64,000 nt of DNA from Siphonodentalium dalli. Its lineage: Eukaryota > Mollusca > Scaphopoda > Gadilida > Siphonodentaliidae. The notes under the pieces are model-generated. The model was given only the letters and a program-made list of their open reading frames with translations. It was not told the origin of the DNA and did no database searches. The stretch covers positions 170,501,107 to 170,565,106 of the forward strand of contig CP136061.1 of assembly GCA_032622095.1 (NCBI GenBank), in the 5' to 3' direction. The translations under genes were made by a program, and so were the position numbers. This document shows, piece by piece, positions 1-16,509 of the stretch (its first letter is position 1; every line of letters starts with the position of its first letter).

Positions 1-2130
1 GGTATCCCCACCACATACATATATAGGTATCCCCACCACATACATCTATAGGTATCCCCACCACATACATATATAGGTATCACCACCACACACATATATA
101 GGTATCCCCACCACATACATATATAGGAATTCCCACCACATACATCTATAGGTATCCCCACCACATACATATATAGGTATCCCCACCACACATATATAGG
201 TATCACCACCACATACATATATAGGTATCACCACCACACACATATAGGTATCCCCACCACATACATCTATAGGTATCCCCACCACATACATATATAGGTA
301 TCCCCGCCAAACACATATATAGGTATCCCCACCACACACATATATAGGTATCACCACCACACACATATATAGGTATCACCACCACATACATATATAGATA
401 TCACGACCACATACATATATAGGTATCCCCGCCACATACATATATAGGTATCACCACCACACACATATATAAGTCTCCCCACCACACACATATATAGGTA
501 TCCCCGCCACATACATACGGGTATCCCCACCACACACATCTATATGTATCCCCACCACACATCTATAGGTATCCGCACCACATACATCTATATGTATCCC
601 CACCACACACATATATAGGTATCCCCACCACATACATATATAAGTATCCCCACCACATACATATATAGGTATCCCCACCACATACATCTATATGTATCCC
701 CACCACACACATATATAGGTATCCCCACCACATACATATATAGGTATCCCTACCACATACATATATATGTATCCCCACCACATACATCTATAGGTATTCC
801 CACCACATACATATATAGGTATCACCACCACATACATACATATATAGGTATCCCCACCACATACATATATAGGTATCCCCACCCCATACATATATAGGTA
901 CCCTCACCACACACATCTATAGGTATCCTCACCACACACATATATAGGTATCCCCGCCACACATATATAGGTATCCCCACCACACACATATATAGGTATC
1001 CCCACCACACACATGTATAGGTATCACCACCACATACATATATAGGTATCCCCACCACATACAAATATAGGTATCCCCAACACATACATATATAGGTATC
1101 CCCACCACATACATATATAGGTATCCCTACCACATACATCTATAGGTATCCTCACCACATACATATATAGGTATCACCACCACATACATATATAGGCATC
1201 ACCACCACACACATATAGGTATCCCTACCACATACATCTGTAGGTATCCCCACCACATACATATATAGGTATCCCCGCCACACACATATATAGGTATCCC
1301 CACCACACACATATATAGGTATCACCACCACACACATATATAGATATCCCCGCCACACACATATATAGGTATCCCCACCACACACATATATAGGTATCCC
1401 CACCACATACATATACAGGTATCACCACCACATACATATATAGGTATCACGACCACATACATATATAGGTATCCCCGCCACATACATATATAGGTATCAC
1501 CACCACACACATATATAAGTCTCCCCACCACACACATATATAGGTATCCCCGCCACATACATATATAGGTATCACCACCAGACACATATATAGGTCTCCC
1601 CACCACATACATATATAGGTATCACCACCATACACATCTATAGGTATCCCCGCCACACACATCTATATGTATCCCCACCACATACATATATAGGTATCCC
1701 CACCACACACATATGTAGGTATCCCCACCACATACATATCTAGGTATCACCACCACACACATATAGGTATCCCCACCACATACATACAGATATCCCACCA
1801 CACACATATAGGTATCCCCACCTCACACATCTATAGGTATCACCACCACATACATATATAGGTATCCCCACCACATACATATATATGTATCCCCACCACA
1901 TTCATATATAGGTATCCCCACCACATACATATTTAGGTATCCCCACCACATACATATATAGGTATCACCACCACACATCTATAGGTATCCGCACCACACA
2001 TATATAGGTATCCCCACCTCGTACATATATAGGTATCCCCACCATACACATATATAGGTATCCCCACCACATACATATATAGGTATCCTCACCACATACA
2101 TATATAGGTATCCCCGCCACACACATATAT
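1..2130 (+). repeat. Higher-order block A, copy 1
   Basis: The order of variant units in this stretch is repeated about 4.31 kb downstream (4,315-6,440). The offset is 4,314 bp at the GGAATTCC unit (127 versus 4,441), drops to 4,310 after the 29-bp unit at 818, and becomes 4,311 after a 1-bp loss near 1,795 (GATATCCCACC here against GGTATCCCCACC downstream). The match ends near 2,130, just after the GGTCTCCCC unit. The left end runs off the window, so the block may be longer. Confidence 0.8.
818..846 (+). repeat. 29-bp repeat unit with a 4-bp CATA duplication
   Basis: This unit reads ...CCACATACATACATATATA, four bases longer than consensus. The corresponding unit in the downstream copy (about 5,132) is a normal 25-mer, which accounts exactly for the offset changing from 4,314 to 4,310. 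It looks like a one-step slippage gain in the CATA-rich half after the block was duplicated. Confidence 0.85.
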
Positions 2131-2879
2131 AGGTCTCCCCACCACACACATATATAGGTATCACCACCACACATAAATAGGTTTCCTCACCACACACATG
2201 TATACGTATCACCACCACATGCATATATAGGTATCCCCACCACATACATATATAGGTATCCCCAACACATACATATATAGGTATCCCCACCACATACATC
2301 TATAGGTATCCCTACCACATACATCTATAGGTATCCCCACCACATACATATATAGGTATCCCCACCACATACATCTATAGGTATCCCCACCACATACATA
2401 TATAGGTATCACCACCACACACGTATATAGGTCTCCCCACCACATACATCTATAGGTATCCCCACCATAGACATCTATAGGTATCCCCGCCACACACATC
2501 TATATGTATCCCCACCACATACATATATAGGTATCCCCACCACACACATATGTAGGTATCCCCACCACATACATATATAGGTATCACCACCACACACATA
2601 TAGGTATCCCCACCACACACATATAGGTATCCCCACCACACATCTATAGGTATCCGCACCACACATATATAGGTATCCCCACCTCATACATATATAGGTA
2701 TCCCCACCATACACATATATAGGTATCCCCACAACATACATATATAGGTATCCTCACCACATACATATATAGGTATCCCCGCCACACACATATATAGGTC
2801 TCCCCACCACACACATATATAGGTATCACCACCACACATAAATAGGTATCCTCACCACATACATATATAGGTATCCCCG

Positions 2880-3540
2880 CCACACACATATATAGGTCTC
2901 CCCGATACACACATCTATAGGTATCCCCACCACATACATATATAGGTATCCCCACCACATACATCTATAGGTATTCCCACCACATACATATATATGTATC
3001 ACCACCACATACATATATAGGTATCCCCACCACATACATATATAGGTATCCCCACCCCATACTTATATAGGTACCCTCACCACACACATCTATAGGTATC
3101 CTCACCACACACATATATAGGTATCCCCGCCACACACATATATAGGTATCCCCACCACACACATATATAGGTATCCCCACCACACACATGTATAGGTATC
3201 ACCACCACATACATATATAGGTATCCCCACCACATACATATATAGGTATCCCCAACACATACATATATAGGTTTCCCCACCACATACATCTATAGGTATC
3301 CCTACCACATACATCTATAGGTATCCCCATCATATTAATATATAGGTATCCCCACCACATACATCTATAGGTATCCCCACCACATACATATATAGGTATC
3401 ACCACCACACACATATATAGGTATCCCCACCACATACATATATAGGAATTCCTACCACATACATCTATAGGTATCCCCACCACATACATATATAGGTATC
3501 CCCACCACACATATATAGGTATCACCACCACATACATATA
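2880..3540 (+). repeat. Higher-order block B, copy 1
   Basis: Starting from the rare unit with CCCCGATACACAC (GATAC at 2,904), the variant order recurs at an offset of 3,548 bp (GATAC at 6,452) as far as about 7,088. Visible differences include CATATTAATATATA near 3,330, which is ordinary in the other copy, and GGAATTCC at 3,446, which is GGTATTCC in the other copy. Confidence 0.75.
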
Positions 3541-5000
3541 TAGGTATCACCACCACACACATATAGGTATCCCCACCACATACATCTATAGGTATCACCA
3601 CCACATACATATATAGGTATCCCCGCCAAACACATATATAGGTATCCCCACCACACACATATATAGGTATCACCACCTCACACATATATAGATATCCCCG
3701 CCACATACATATATAGGTATCCCCACCACACACATATATAGGTATCCCCACCACATACATATATAGGTATCACCACCACATACATATATAGGTATCACGA
3801 CCACATACATATATAGGTAACCCCGCCACACACATATATAGGTATCACCACCACACAAATATATAAGTCTCCCCACCACACACATATATAGGTATCCCCG
3901 CCACATACATACAGGTATCCCCACCACACACATCTATATGTATCCCCACCACACATCTATAGGTATCCGCACCACATACATCTATATGTATCCCCACCAC
4001 ACACATACATATATAGGTATCCCCACCACATACATATATAGGTATCCCCACCCCATACTTATATAGGTACTCTCACCACACACATCTATAGGTATCCTCA
4101 CCACACACATATATAGGTATCCCCGCCACACACATATATAGGTATCCCCACCACACACATATATAGGTATCCCCACACACACATGTATAGGTATCACCAC
4201 CACATACATATATAGGTATCCCCACCACATACATATATAGGTATCCCCAACACATACATATATAGGTATCCCCACCACATACATCTATAGGTATCCCTAC
4301 CACATACATCTATAGGTATCCCCACCACATACATATATAGGTATCCCCACCACATACATCTATAGGTATCCCCACCACATACATATATAGGTATCACCAC
4401 CACACACATATATAGGTATCACCACCACATACATATATAGGAATTCCCACCACATACATCTATAGGTATCCCCACCACATAGATATATAGGTATCCCCAC
4501 CACACATATATAGGTATCACCACCACATACATATATAGGTATCACCACCACACACATATAGGTATCCCCACCACATACATCTATAGGTATCCCCACCACA
4601 TACATATATAGGTATCCCCGCCAAACACATATATAGGTATCCCCACCACACACATATATAGGTATCACCACCACACACATATATAGGTATCACCACCACA
4701 TACATATATAGGTATCACGACCACATACCTATATAGGTATCCCCGCCACATACATATATAGGTATCACCACCACACACATATATAAGTCTCCCCACCACA
4801 CACATATATAGGTATCCCCGCCACATACATACGGGTATCCCCACCACACACATCTATATGTATCCCCACCACACATCTATAGGTATCCGCACCACATTCA
4901 TCTATATGTATCCCCACCACACACATATATAGGTATCCCCACCACATACATATATAAGTATCCCCACCACATACATATATAGGTATCCCCACCACATACA
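3060..5000 (+). repeat. Tandem duplication with a 0.92-1.0 kb period
   Basis: Landmarks repeat in order: CCATACTTATATAGGTAC at about 3,057 and 4,053, GGAATTCC at 3,446 and 4,441 (offset 995), ATCACGACC at about 3,793 and 4,713, and AAGTCTCC at 3,865 and 4,785 (offset 920). The fall from 995 to 920 is three units (75 bp), so the second copy lost or the first gained three units. Confidence 0.7.
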
Positions 5001-6440
5001 TCTATATGTATCCCCACCACACACATATATAGGTATCCCCACCACATACATATATAGGTATCCCCACCACATACATATATAGGTATCCGCACCACATACA
5101 TCTATAGGTATTCCCACCACATACATATATAGGTATCACCACCACATACATATATAGGTATCCCCACCACATACATATATAGGTATCCCCACCCCATACA
5201 TATATAGGTACCCTCACCACACACATCTATAGGTATCCTCACCACACACATATATAGGTATCCCCGCCACACATATATAGGTATCCCCACCACACACATA
5301 TATAGGTATCCCCACCACACACATGTATAGGTATCACCACCACATACATATATAGGTATTCCCACCACATACAAATATAGGTATCCCCAACACATACATA
5401 TATAGGTATCCCCACCACATACATATATAGGTATCCCTACCACATACATCTATAGGTATCCTCACCACATACATATATAGGTATCACCACCACATACATA
5501 TATAGGCATCACCACCACACAAATATAGGTATCCCTACCACATACATCTATAGGTATCCCCACCACATACATATATAGGTATCCCCGCCACACACATATA
5601 TAGGTATCCCCACCACACCCATATATAGGTATCACCACCACACACATATATAGATATCCCCACCACACACATATATAGGTATCCCCACCACACACATATA
5701 TAGGTATCCCCACCACATACATATACAGGTATCACCACCACATACATATATAGGTATCACGACCACATACATATATAGGTATCCCCGCCACATACATATA
5801 TAGGTATCACCACCACACACATATATAAGTCTCCCCACCACACACATATATAGGTATCCCCGCCACATACATATATAGGTATCACCACCAGACACATATA
5901 TAGGTCTCCCCACCACATACATATATAGGTATCACCACCATACACATCTATAGGTATCCCCGCCACACACATCTATATGTATCCCCACCACATACATATA
6001 TAGGTATCCCCACCACACACATATGTAGGTATCCCCACCACATACATATCTAGGTATCACCACCACACACATATAGGTATCCCCACCACATACATACAGG
6101 TATCCCCACCACACACATATAGGTATCCCCACCTCACACATCTATAGGTATCACCACCACATACATATATAGGTATCCCCACCACATACATATATATGTA
6201 TCCCCACCACATTCATATATAGGTATCCCCACCACATACATATATAGGTATCCCCACCACATACATATATAGGTATCCCCACCACACATCTATAGGTATC
6301 CGCACCACACATATATAGGTATCCCCACCTCATACATATATAGGTATCCCCACCATACACATATATAGGTATCCCCACCACATACATATATAGGTATCCT
6401 CACCACATACATATATAGGTATCCCCGCCACACACATATA
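4315..6440 (+). repeat. Higher-order block A, copy 2
   Basis: This is the second copy of 1-2,130. Its right part (from about 4,900) is also the source or sister of 10,390-12,700 at an offset of 5,488 bp. At about 6,440 it switches to the variant order of block B. At that switch, about 98 bp (three 25-mers and one 23-mer) present in the 10-12 kb copy are missing here: the GGTCTCCCC unit runs straight into GATACACAC. Confidence 0.78.
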
Positions 6441-7088
6441 TAGGTCTCCCCGATACACACATCTATAGGTATCCCCACCACATACATATATAGGTATCCC
6501 CACCACATACATCTATAGGTATTCCCACCACATACATATATATGAATCACCACCACATACATATATAGGTAACCCCACCACATACATATATAGGTATCCC
6601 CACCCCATACTTATATAGGTACCCTCACCACACACATCTATAGGTATCCTCACCACACACATATATAGGTATCCCCGCCACACACATATATAGGTATCCC
6701 CACCACACACATATATAGGTATCCCCACCACACACATGTATAGGTATCACCACCACATACATATATAGGTATCCCCACCACATACATATATAGGTATCCC
6801 CAACACATACATATATAGGTATCCCCACCACATACATCTATAGGTATCCCTACCACGTGCATCTATAGGTATCCCCACCACATACATATATAGGTATCCC
6901 CACCACATACATCTATAGGTATCCCCACCACATACATATATAGGTATCACCACCACACACATATATAGGTATCCCCACCACATACATATATAGGTATTCC
7001 CACCACATACATCTATAGGTATCCCCACCACATACATATATAGGTATCCCCACCACACATATATAGGTATCACCACCACATACATATA
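6428..7088 (+). repeat. Higher-order block B, copy 2
   Basis: This is the second copy of 2,880-3,540 at an offset of 3,548 bp. A third relative lies at about 12,010-12,700 (offset 5,586, then 5,611 after one extra unit). It carries the private variant CCACGTGCATC near 6,855, where the third copy has CCACGTACATC. Confidence 0.75.
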
Positions 7089-10000
7089 TAGGTATCACCA
7101 CCACACACATATAGGTATCCCCACCACATACATATATAGGTATCCCCACCACACACATATAGGTATCCCCACCACATACATCTATAGGTATCCCCACCAC
7201 ACACATATATAGGTATCACCACCACACACATATATAGATATCCCCGCCACATACATATATAGGTATCCCCACCACACACATATATAGGTATCACCACCAC
7301 ATACATATATAGGTATCACCACCACATACATATATAGGTATCCCCGCCACATACATATCGGTATCACCACCACACACATATATAAGTCTCCCCACCACAC
7401 ACATATATAGGTATCCCCGCCACATACATACAGGTATCCCCGCCACACACATATATATGTATCCCCACCACATACATATATAGGTATCCCCACCAAACAC
7501 ATATGTAGGTATCCCCACCACATACATATATAGGTATCACCACCACACACATATAGGTATCCCCGCCACATACATACAGGTATCCCCACCACATACATAT
7601 AGGTATCCCCACCATACACATTTATAGGTATCCCCGCCACATACATATATCGGTATCCCCACCACACATCTATAGGTATCCGCACCACAGATATATAGGT
7701 ATCCCCACCTCATACATATATAGGTATCCCCACCATACACATATATAGGTATCCCCACCACATACATATATAGGTATCCTCACCACATACATATATAGGT
7801 ATCCCCGTCACACACATATATAGGTCTCCCCACCACACACATATATAGGTATCACCACCACACATAAATAGGTATCCTCACCACATACATATATAGGTAT
7901 CCCCGCCACACACATATGTAGGTCTCCCCGATACACACATCAATAGGTATCCCCACCACATACATATATAGGTATCCCCACCACATATATCTATAGGTAT
8001 TCCCACCACATACATATATATGTATCACCACCACATACATATATAGGTATCCCCACCACATACATATATAGGTATCCCCACCCTATACTTATATAGGTAC
8101 CCTCACCACACACATCTATAGGTATCCTCACCACACACATATATAGGTATCCCCGCCACACACATATATAGGTATCCCCACCACACACATGTATAGGTAT
8201 CACCACCACATACATATATAGGTATCCCCACCACATACATATATAGGTATCCCCAACACATACATATATAGGTATCCCCACCACATACATCTATAGGTAT
8301 CCCTACCACATACATCTATAGGTATCCCCACCACATACATATATAGGTATCCCCACCACATACATCTATAGGTATCCCCACCACATACATATATAGGTAT
8401 CACCACCACACACATATATAGGTATCCCCACCACATACATATATAGGAATTCCCACCACACACATATATAGGTATCCCCACCACATACATATATAGGTAT
8501 CCCCACTACACATATATAGGTATCACCACCACATACATATATAGGTATCACCACCACACACATATAGGTATCCCCACCACATACATCTATAGGTATCCCC
8601 ACCACATACATATATAGGTATCCCCGCCAAACACATATATAGGTATCCCCACCACACACATATATAGGTATCACCACCACACACATATATAGATATCCCC
8701 GCCACATACATATATAGGTATCCCCACCACACACATATATAGGTATCCCCACCACATACATATATAGGTATCATAACCACATACATATATAGGTATCACG
8801 ACCACATACATATATAGGTATCCCCGCCACATACATATATAGGTATCACCACCACACACATATATAAGTCTCCCCACCACACACATATATAGGTATCCCC
8901 GCCACATACATACAGGTATCCCCACACACACATCTATATGTATCCCCACCACACATCTATAGGTATCCGCACCACATACATCTATATGTATCCCCACCAC
9001 ACACATATATAGGTATCCCCACCACATACATATATAAGTATCCCCACCACATACATATATAGGTATCCCCATCACATACATCTATATGTATCCCCACCAC
9101 ACACATATATAGGTATCCCCACCACATACATCTATAGGTATCCCCACCACATACATATATAGGTATCCCCACCACATACATCTATAGGTATTCCCACCAC
9201 ATACATATATAGGTATCACCACCACATACATATATAGGTATCCCCACCACATACATATATAGGTATCCCCACCCCATACATATATAGGTACCCTCACCAC
9301 ACACATCTATAGGTATCCTCACCACACACATATATAGGTATCCCCGCCAAACACATATATAGGTATCCCCACCACACACATATATAGGTATCCCCACCAC
9401 CCACATGTATAGGTATCATCACCACATACATATATAGGTATCCCCACCACATACATATATAGGTATCCGCAACACATACATATATAGGTATCCCCACCAC
9501 ATACATCTATAAGTATCCCTACCACATACATCTATAGGTATCCCCACCACATACATATATAGGTATCCCCACCACATACATATATAGGTATCCCCACCAC
9601 ATACATATATAGGTATCACCACCACACACATATATAGGTATCCCCACCACATACATATATAGGTATTCCCACCACATACATCTATAGGTATCCCCACCAC
9701 ATACATATAATTGTATCCCCACCACACATATATAGGTATCACCACCACATACATATATAGGTATCACCACCACACACATATATAGGTATCACCACCACAC
9801 ACATATATAGATATCCCCGCCACATACCTATATAGGTATCCCCACCACACACATATATAGGTATCCCCACCACATACATATATAGGTATCACCACCACAT
9901 ACATATATAGGTATCACGACCACATACATATATAGGTATCCCCGCCACATACATATATAGTTATCACCACCACACACATATATAAGTCTCCCCACCACAC

Positions 10001-10389
10001 ACATATATAGGTATCCCCGCCACATACATACAGGTATCCCCGCCACACACATCTATATGTATCCCCACCACATACATATATAGGTTTCCCCACCACACAC
10101 ATATGTAGGTATCCCCACCACATACATATATAGGTATCACCACCACACACATATAGGTATCCCCGCCACATACATACAGGTATCCCCACCACACACATAT
10201 AGGTATCCCCACCATACACATTTATAGGTATCCCGCCACATACATATATAGGTATCCCCACCACACATCTATAGGTATCCGCACCACACATATATAGGTA
10301 TCCCCACCTCATACATATATAGGTATCCCCACCATACACATATATAGGTATCCCCACCACATACATATATAGGTATCCTCACCACATAC

Positions 10390-12700
10390 ATATATAGGTA
10401 TCCCCGCCACACACATATATAGGTCTCCCCACCACACACATATATAGGTATCACCACCACACATAAATAGGTATCCTCACCACATACATATATAGGTATC
10501 CCCGCCACACACATATATAGGTCTCCCCGATACACACATCTATAGGTATCCCCACCACATACATATATAGGTATCCCCACCACATACATCTATAGGTATT
10601 CCCACCACATACATATATAGGTATCACCACCACATACATATATAGGTATCCCCACCACATACATATATAGGTATCCCCACCCCATACATATATAGGTACC
10701 CTCACCACACACATCTATAGGTATCCTCACCACACACATATATAGGTATCCCCGCCACACATATATAGGTATCCCCACCACACACATATATAGGTATCCC
10801 CACCACACACATGTATAGGTATCACCACCACATACATATATAGGTATCCCCACCACATACAAATATAGGTATCCCCAACACATACATATATAGGTATCCC
10901 CACCACATACATATATAGGTATCCCTACCACATACATCTATAGGTATCCTCACCACATACATATATAGGTATCACCACCACATACATATATAGGCATCAC
11001 CACCACACACATATAGGTATCCCTACCACATACATCTATAGGTATCCCCACCACATACATATATAGGTATCCCCGCCACACTCATATATAGGTATCCCCA
11101 CCACACACATATATAGGTATCACCACCACACACATATATAGATATCCCCGCCACACACATATATAGGTATCCCCACCACACACATATATAGGTATCCCCA
11201 CCACATACATATACAGGTATCACCACCACATACATATATAGGTATCACGACCACATACATATATAGGTATCCCCGCCACATACATATATAGGTATCACCA
11301 CCACACACATATATAAGTCTCCCCACCACACACATATATAGGTATCCCCGCCACATACATATATAGGTATCACCACCAGACACATATATAGGTCTCCCCA
11401 CCACATACATATATAGGTATCACCACCATACACATCTATAGGTATCCCCGCCACACACATCTATATGTATCCCCACCACATACATATATAGGTATCCCCA
11501 CCACACACATATGTAGGTATCCCCACCACATACATATCTAGGTATCACCACCACACACATATAGGTATCCCCACCACATACATACAGGTATCCCCACCAC
11601 ACACATATAGGTATCCCCACCTCACACATCTATAGGTATCACCACCACATACATATATAGGTATCCCCACCACATACATATATATGTATCCCCACCACAT
11701 TCATATATAGGTATCCCCACCACATACATATATAGGTATCCCCACCACATACATATATAGGTATCCCCACCACACATCTATAGGTATCCGCACCACACAT
11801 ATATAGGTATCCCCACCTCATACATATATAGGTATCCCCACCATACACATATATAGGTATCCCCACCACATACATATATAGGTATCCTCACCACATACAT
11901 ATATAGGTATCCCCGCCACACACATATATAGGTCTCCCCACCACACACATATATAGGTATCACCACCACACATAAATAGGTATCCTCACCACATACATAT
12001 ATAGGTATCCCCGCCACACACATATATAGGTCTCCCCGATACACACATCTATAGGTATCCCCACCACATACATATATAGGTATCCCCACCACATACATCT
12101 ATAGGTATTCCCACCACATACATATATATGTATCACCACCACATACATATATAGGTATCCCCACCACATACATATATAGGTATCCCCACCCCATACTTAT
12201 ATAGGTACCCTCACCACACACATCTATAGGTATCCTCACCACATACATATATAGGTATCCCCACCACATACATATATAGGTATCCCCGCCACACACATAT
12301 ATAGGTATCCCCACCACACACATATATAGGTATCCCCACCACACACATGTATAGGTATCACCACCACATACATATATAGGTATCCCCACCACATACATAT
12401 ATAGGTATCCCCAACACATACATATATAGGTATCCCCACCACATACATCTATAGGTATCCCTACCACGTACATCTATAGGTATCCCCACCACATACATAT
12501 ATAGGTATCCCCACCACATACATATATAGGTATCCCCACCACATACATATATAGGTATCACCACCACACACATATATAGGTATCCCCACCACATACATAT
12601 ATAGGTATTCCCACCACATACATCTATAGGTATCCCCACCACATACATATATAGGTATCCCCACCACACATATATAGGTATCACCACCACATACATATAT
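10390..12700 (+). repeat. Higher-order block related to 4,900-7,090
   Basis: The variant order follows 4,900-6,430 at +5,488 bp, then +5,586 after the 98-bp segment missing from the earlier copy, then +5,611 after one further unit. It includes the rare CCAGACAC variant (11,376; also at 1,579, 5,889 and 18,408). This segment sits inside macro-repeat copy 1, so it was inserted or copied before M was duplicated. Confidence 0.75.
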
Positions 12701-14600
12701 AGGTATCACCACCACACACATATAGGTATCCCCACCACATACATCTATTGGTATCCCCACCACACACATATAGGTATCCCCACCACATACATCTATAGGT
12801 ATCCCCACCACACACATATATAGGTATCACCACCACACAGATATATAGATATCCCCGCCACATACATATATAGGTATCCCCACCACACACATATATAGGT
12901 ATCCCCACCACATACATATATAGGTATCACCACCACATACATATATAGGTATCCCCGCCACATACATATATAGGTATCACCACCACACACATATATAAGT
13001 CTCCCCACCACACACATATATAGGTATCCCCGCCACATACATACAGGTATCCCCGCCACACACATCTATATGTATCCCCACCACATACATATATAGGTAT
13101 CCCCACCAAACACATATGTAGGTATCCCCACCACATACATATATAGGTATCACCACCACACACATATAGGTATCCCCGCCACATACATACAGGTATCCCC
13201 ACCACACACATATAGGTATCCCCACCATACACATTTATAGGTATCCCCGCCACATACATATATAGGTATCCCCACCACACATCTATAGGTATCCGCACCA
13301 CAGATATATAGGTATCCCCACCTCATACATATATAGGTATCCCCACCATACACATATAGGTATCCCTACCATACACATATATAGGTATCCCCACCACATA
13401 CATATATAGGTATCCTCACCACATACATATATAGGTATCCCCACCACATACATATATAGGTATCCCCGCCACACACATATATAGGTATCCCCACCACACA
13501 CATATATAGGTATCCCCACCACACACATGTATAGGTATCACCACCACATACATATATAGGTATCCCCACCACATACATATATAGGTATCCCCAACACATA
13601 CATATATAGGTATCCCCACCACATACATCTATAGGTATCCCTACCACGTACATCTATAGGTATCCCCACCACATACATATATAGGTATCCCCACCACATA
13701 CATATATAGGTATCCCCACCACATACATATATAGGTATCACCACCACACACATATATAGGTATCCCCACCACATACATATATAGGTATTCCCACCACATA
13801 CATCTATAGGTATCCCCACCACATACATATATAGGTATCCCCACCACACATATATAGGTATCACCACCACATACATATATAGGTATCACCACCACACACA
13901 TATAGGTATCCCCACCACATACATCTATAGGTATCCCCACCACACACATATAGGTATCCCCACCACATACATCTATAGGTATCCCCACCACACACATATA
14001 TAGGTATCACCACCACACAGATATATAGATATCCCCGCCACATACATATATAGGTATCCCCACCACACACATATATAGGTATCCCCACCACATACATATA
14101 TAGGTATCACCACCACATACATATATAGGTATCCCCGCCACATACATATATAGGTATCACCACCACACACATATATAAGTCTCCCCACCACACACATATA
14201 TAGGTATCCCCGCCACATACATACAGGTATCCCCGCCACACACATCTATATGTATCCCCACCACATACATATATAGGTATCCCCACCAAACACATATGTA
14301 GGTATCCCCACCACATACATATATAGGTATCACCACCACACACATATAGGTATCCCCGCCACATACATACAGGTATCCCCACCACACACATATAGGTATC
14401 CCCACCATACACATTTATAGGTATCCCCGCCACATACATATATAGGTATCCCCACCACACATCTATAGGTATCCGCACCACAGATATATAGGTATCCCCA
14501 CCTCATACATATATAGGTATCCCCACCATACACATATAGGTATCCCTACCATACACATATATAGGTATCCCCACCACATACATATATAGGTATCCTCACC
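12240..14600 (+). repeat. 1,180-bp tandem duplication
   Basis: Two adjacent copies, about 12,240-13,420 and 13,420-14,600, share the same variant order at a constant offset of 1,180 bp. Examples are CCACGTACATC at about 12,466 and 13,646, and the CACAGATATATAGAT pair at about 12,836 and 14,016. The visible differences are very few, one being CATCTATTGG in copy 1 near 12,745 against CATCTATAGG in copy 2. Only one version is present in macro-repeat copy 2, where 12,927 and 14,107 both correspond to 19,959 (offsets 7,032 and 5,852, which differ by exactly 1,180). Confidence 0.85.
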
Positions 14601-15769
14601 ACATACATATATAGGTATCCCCGTCACACACATATATAGGTCTCCCCACCACACACATATATAGGTATCACCACCACACATAAATAGGTATCCTCACCAC
14701 ATACATATATAGGTATCCCCGCCACACACATATATAGGTCTCCCCGATACACACATCTATAGGTATCCCCACCACATACATATATAGGTATCCCCACCAC
14801 ATACATCTATAGGTATTCCCACCACATACATATATATGTATCACCACCACATACATATATAGGTATCCCCACCACATACATATATAGGTATCCCCACCCT
14901 ATACTTATATAGGTACCCTCACCACACACATCTATATGTATCCTCACCACACACATATATAGGTATCCCCGCCACACACATATATAGGTATCCCCACCAC
15001 ACACATGTATAGGTATCACCACCACATACATATATAGGTATCCCCACCACATACATATATAGGTATCCCCAACACATACATATATAGGTATCCCCACCAC
15101 ATACATCTATAGGTATCCCTACCACATACATCTATAGGTATCCCCACCACATACATATATAGGTATCCCCACCACATACATCTATAGGTATCCCCACCAC
15201 ATACATATATAGGTATCACCACCACACACATATATAGGTATCCCCACCACATACATATATAGGAATTCCCACCACATACATCTATAGGTATCCCCACCAC
15301 ATACATATATAGGTATCCCCACTACACTTATATAGGTATCACCACCACATACATATATAGGTATCACCACCACACACATATAGGTATCCCCACCACATAC
15401 ATCTATAGGTATACCCACCACATACATATATAGGTATCCCCGCCAAACACATATATAGGTATCCCCACCACACACATATATAGGTATCACCACCACACAC
15501 ATATATAGATATCCCCGCCACATACATATATAGGTATCCCCACCACACACATATATAGGTATCCCCACCACATACATATATAGGTATCATAACCACATAC
15601 ATATATAGGTATCACGACCACATACATATATAGGTATCCCCGCCACATACATATATAGGTATCACCACCACACACATATATAAGTCTCCCCACCACACAC
15701 ATATATAGGTATCCCCGCCACATACATACAGGTATCCCCACACACACATCTATATGTATCCCCACCACA

Positions 15770-16015
15770 CATCTATAGGTATCCGCACCACATACATCTA
15801 TATGTATCCCCACCACACACATATATAGGTATCCCCACCACATACATATATAAGTCTCCCCACCACACACATATATAGGTATCCCCGCCACATACATACA
15901 GGTATCCCCACACACACATCTATATGTATCCCCACCACACATCTATAGGTATCACCACCACACACATATATAGGTATCACCACCACACACATATATAGAT
16001 ATCCCCGCCACATAC
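15770..16015 (+). other. Junction of a 628-bp loss in macro-repeat copy 2
   Basis: Left of this point, copy 2 aligns with copy 1 at +6,816; right of it, alignment is at +6,188. The third macro-copy keeps the segment (copy 1 to copy 3 is a constant +12,668 from about 8,000 to 10,200), so the loss is private to copy 2. The junction also shows a short local repeat: the AAGTCTC unit, the CATACAGG 23-mer and CCCCACACACACATC occur at about 15,684-15,740 and again at about 15,852-15,910, 168 bp apart. Confidence 0.75.
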
Positions 16016-16509
16016 CTATATAGGTATCCCCACCACACACATATATAGGTATCCCCACCACATACATATATAGGTATCACCACCACATACATATATAGGT
16101 ATCACGACCACATACATATATAGGTATCCCCGCCACATACATATATAGTTATCACCACCACACACATATATAAGTCTCCCCACCACACACATATATAGGT
16201 ATCCCCGCCACATACATACAGGTATCCCCGCCACACACATCTATATGTATCCCCACCACATACATATATAGGTTTCCCCACCACACACATATGTAGGTAT
16301 CCCCACCACATACAGATATAGGTATCACCACCACACACATATAGGTATCCCCGCCACATACATACAGGTATCCCCACCACACACATATAGGTATCCCCAC
16401 CATACACATTTATAGGTATCCCGCCACATACATATATAGGTATCCCCACCACACATCTATAGGTATCCGCACCACACATATATAGGTATCCCCACCTCAT
16501 ACATATATA

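Larger units (their letters stand above)
7852..14667 (+). repeat. Macro-repeat M, copy 1 (6,816 bp to the next copy)
   Basis: Variant order from about 7,850 recurs at +6,816 bp (7,852 to 14,668, through about 8,950). It continues at +6,188 from about 9,830 to 10,950, then at +7,032 from about 10,450 to 13,350. The three offsets are explained by events in copy 2: 6,816 minus 628 plus 844 equals 7,032. Copy 1 also contains the 1,180-bp tandem duplication listed separately. Unit-level markers include the double deletion CCCCACACACACATC (near 8,930) and ATCATAACCAC (near 8,770). Confidence 0.78.
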
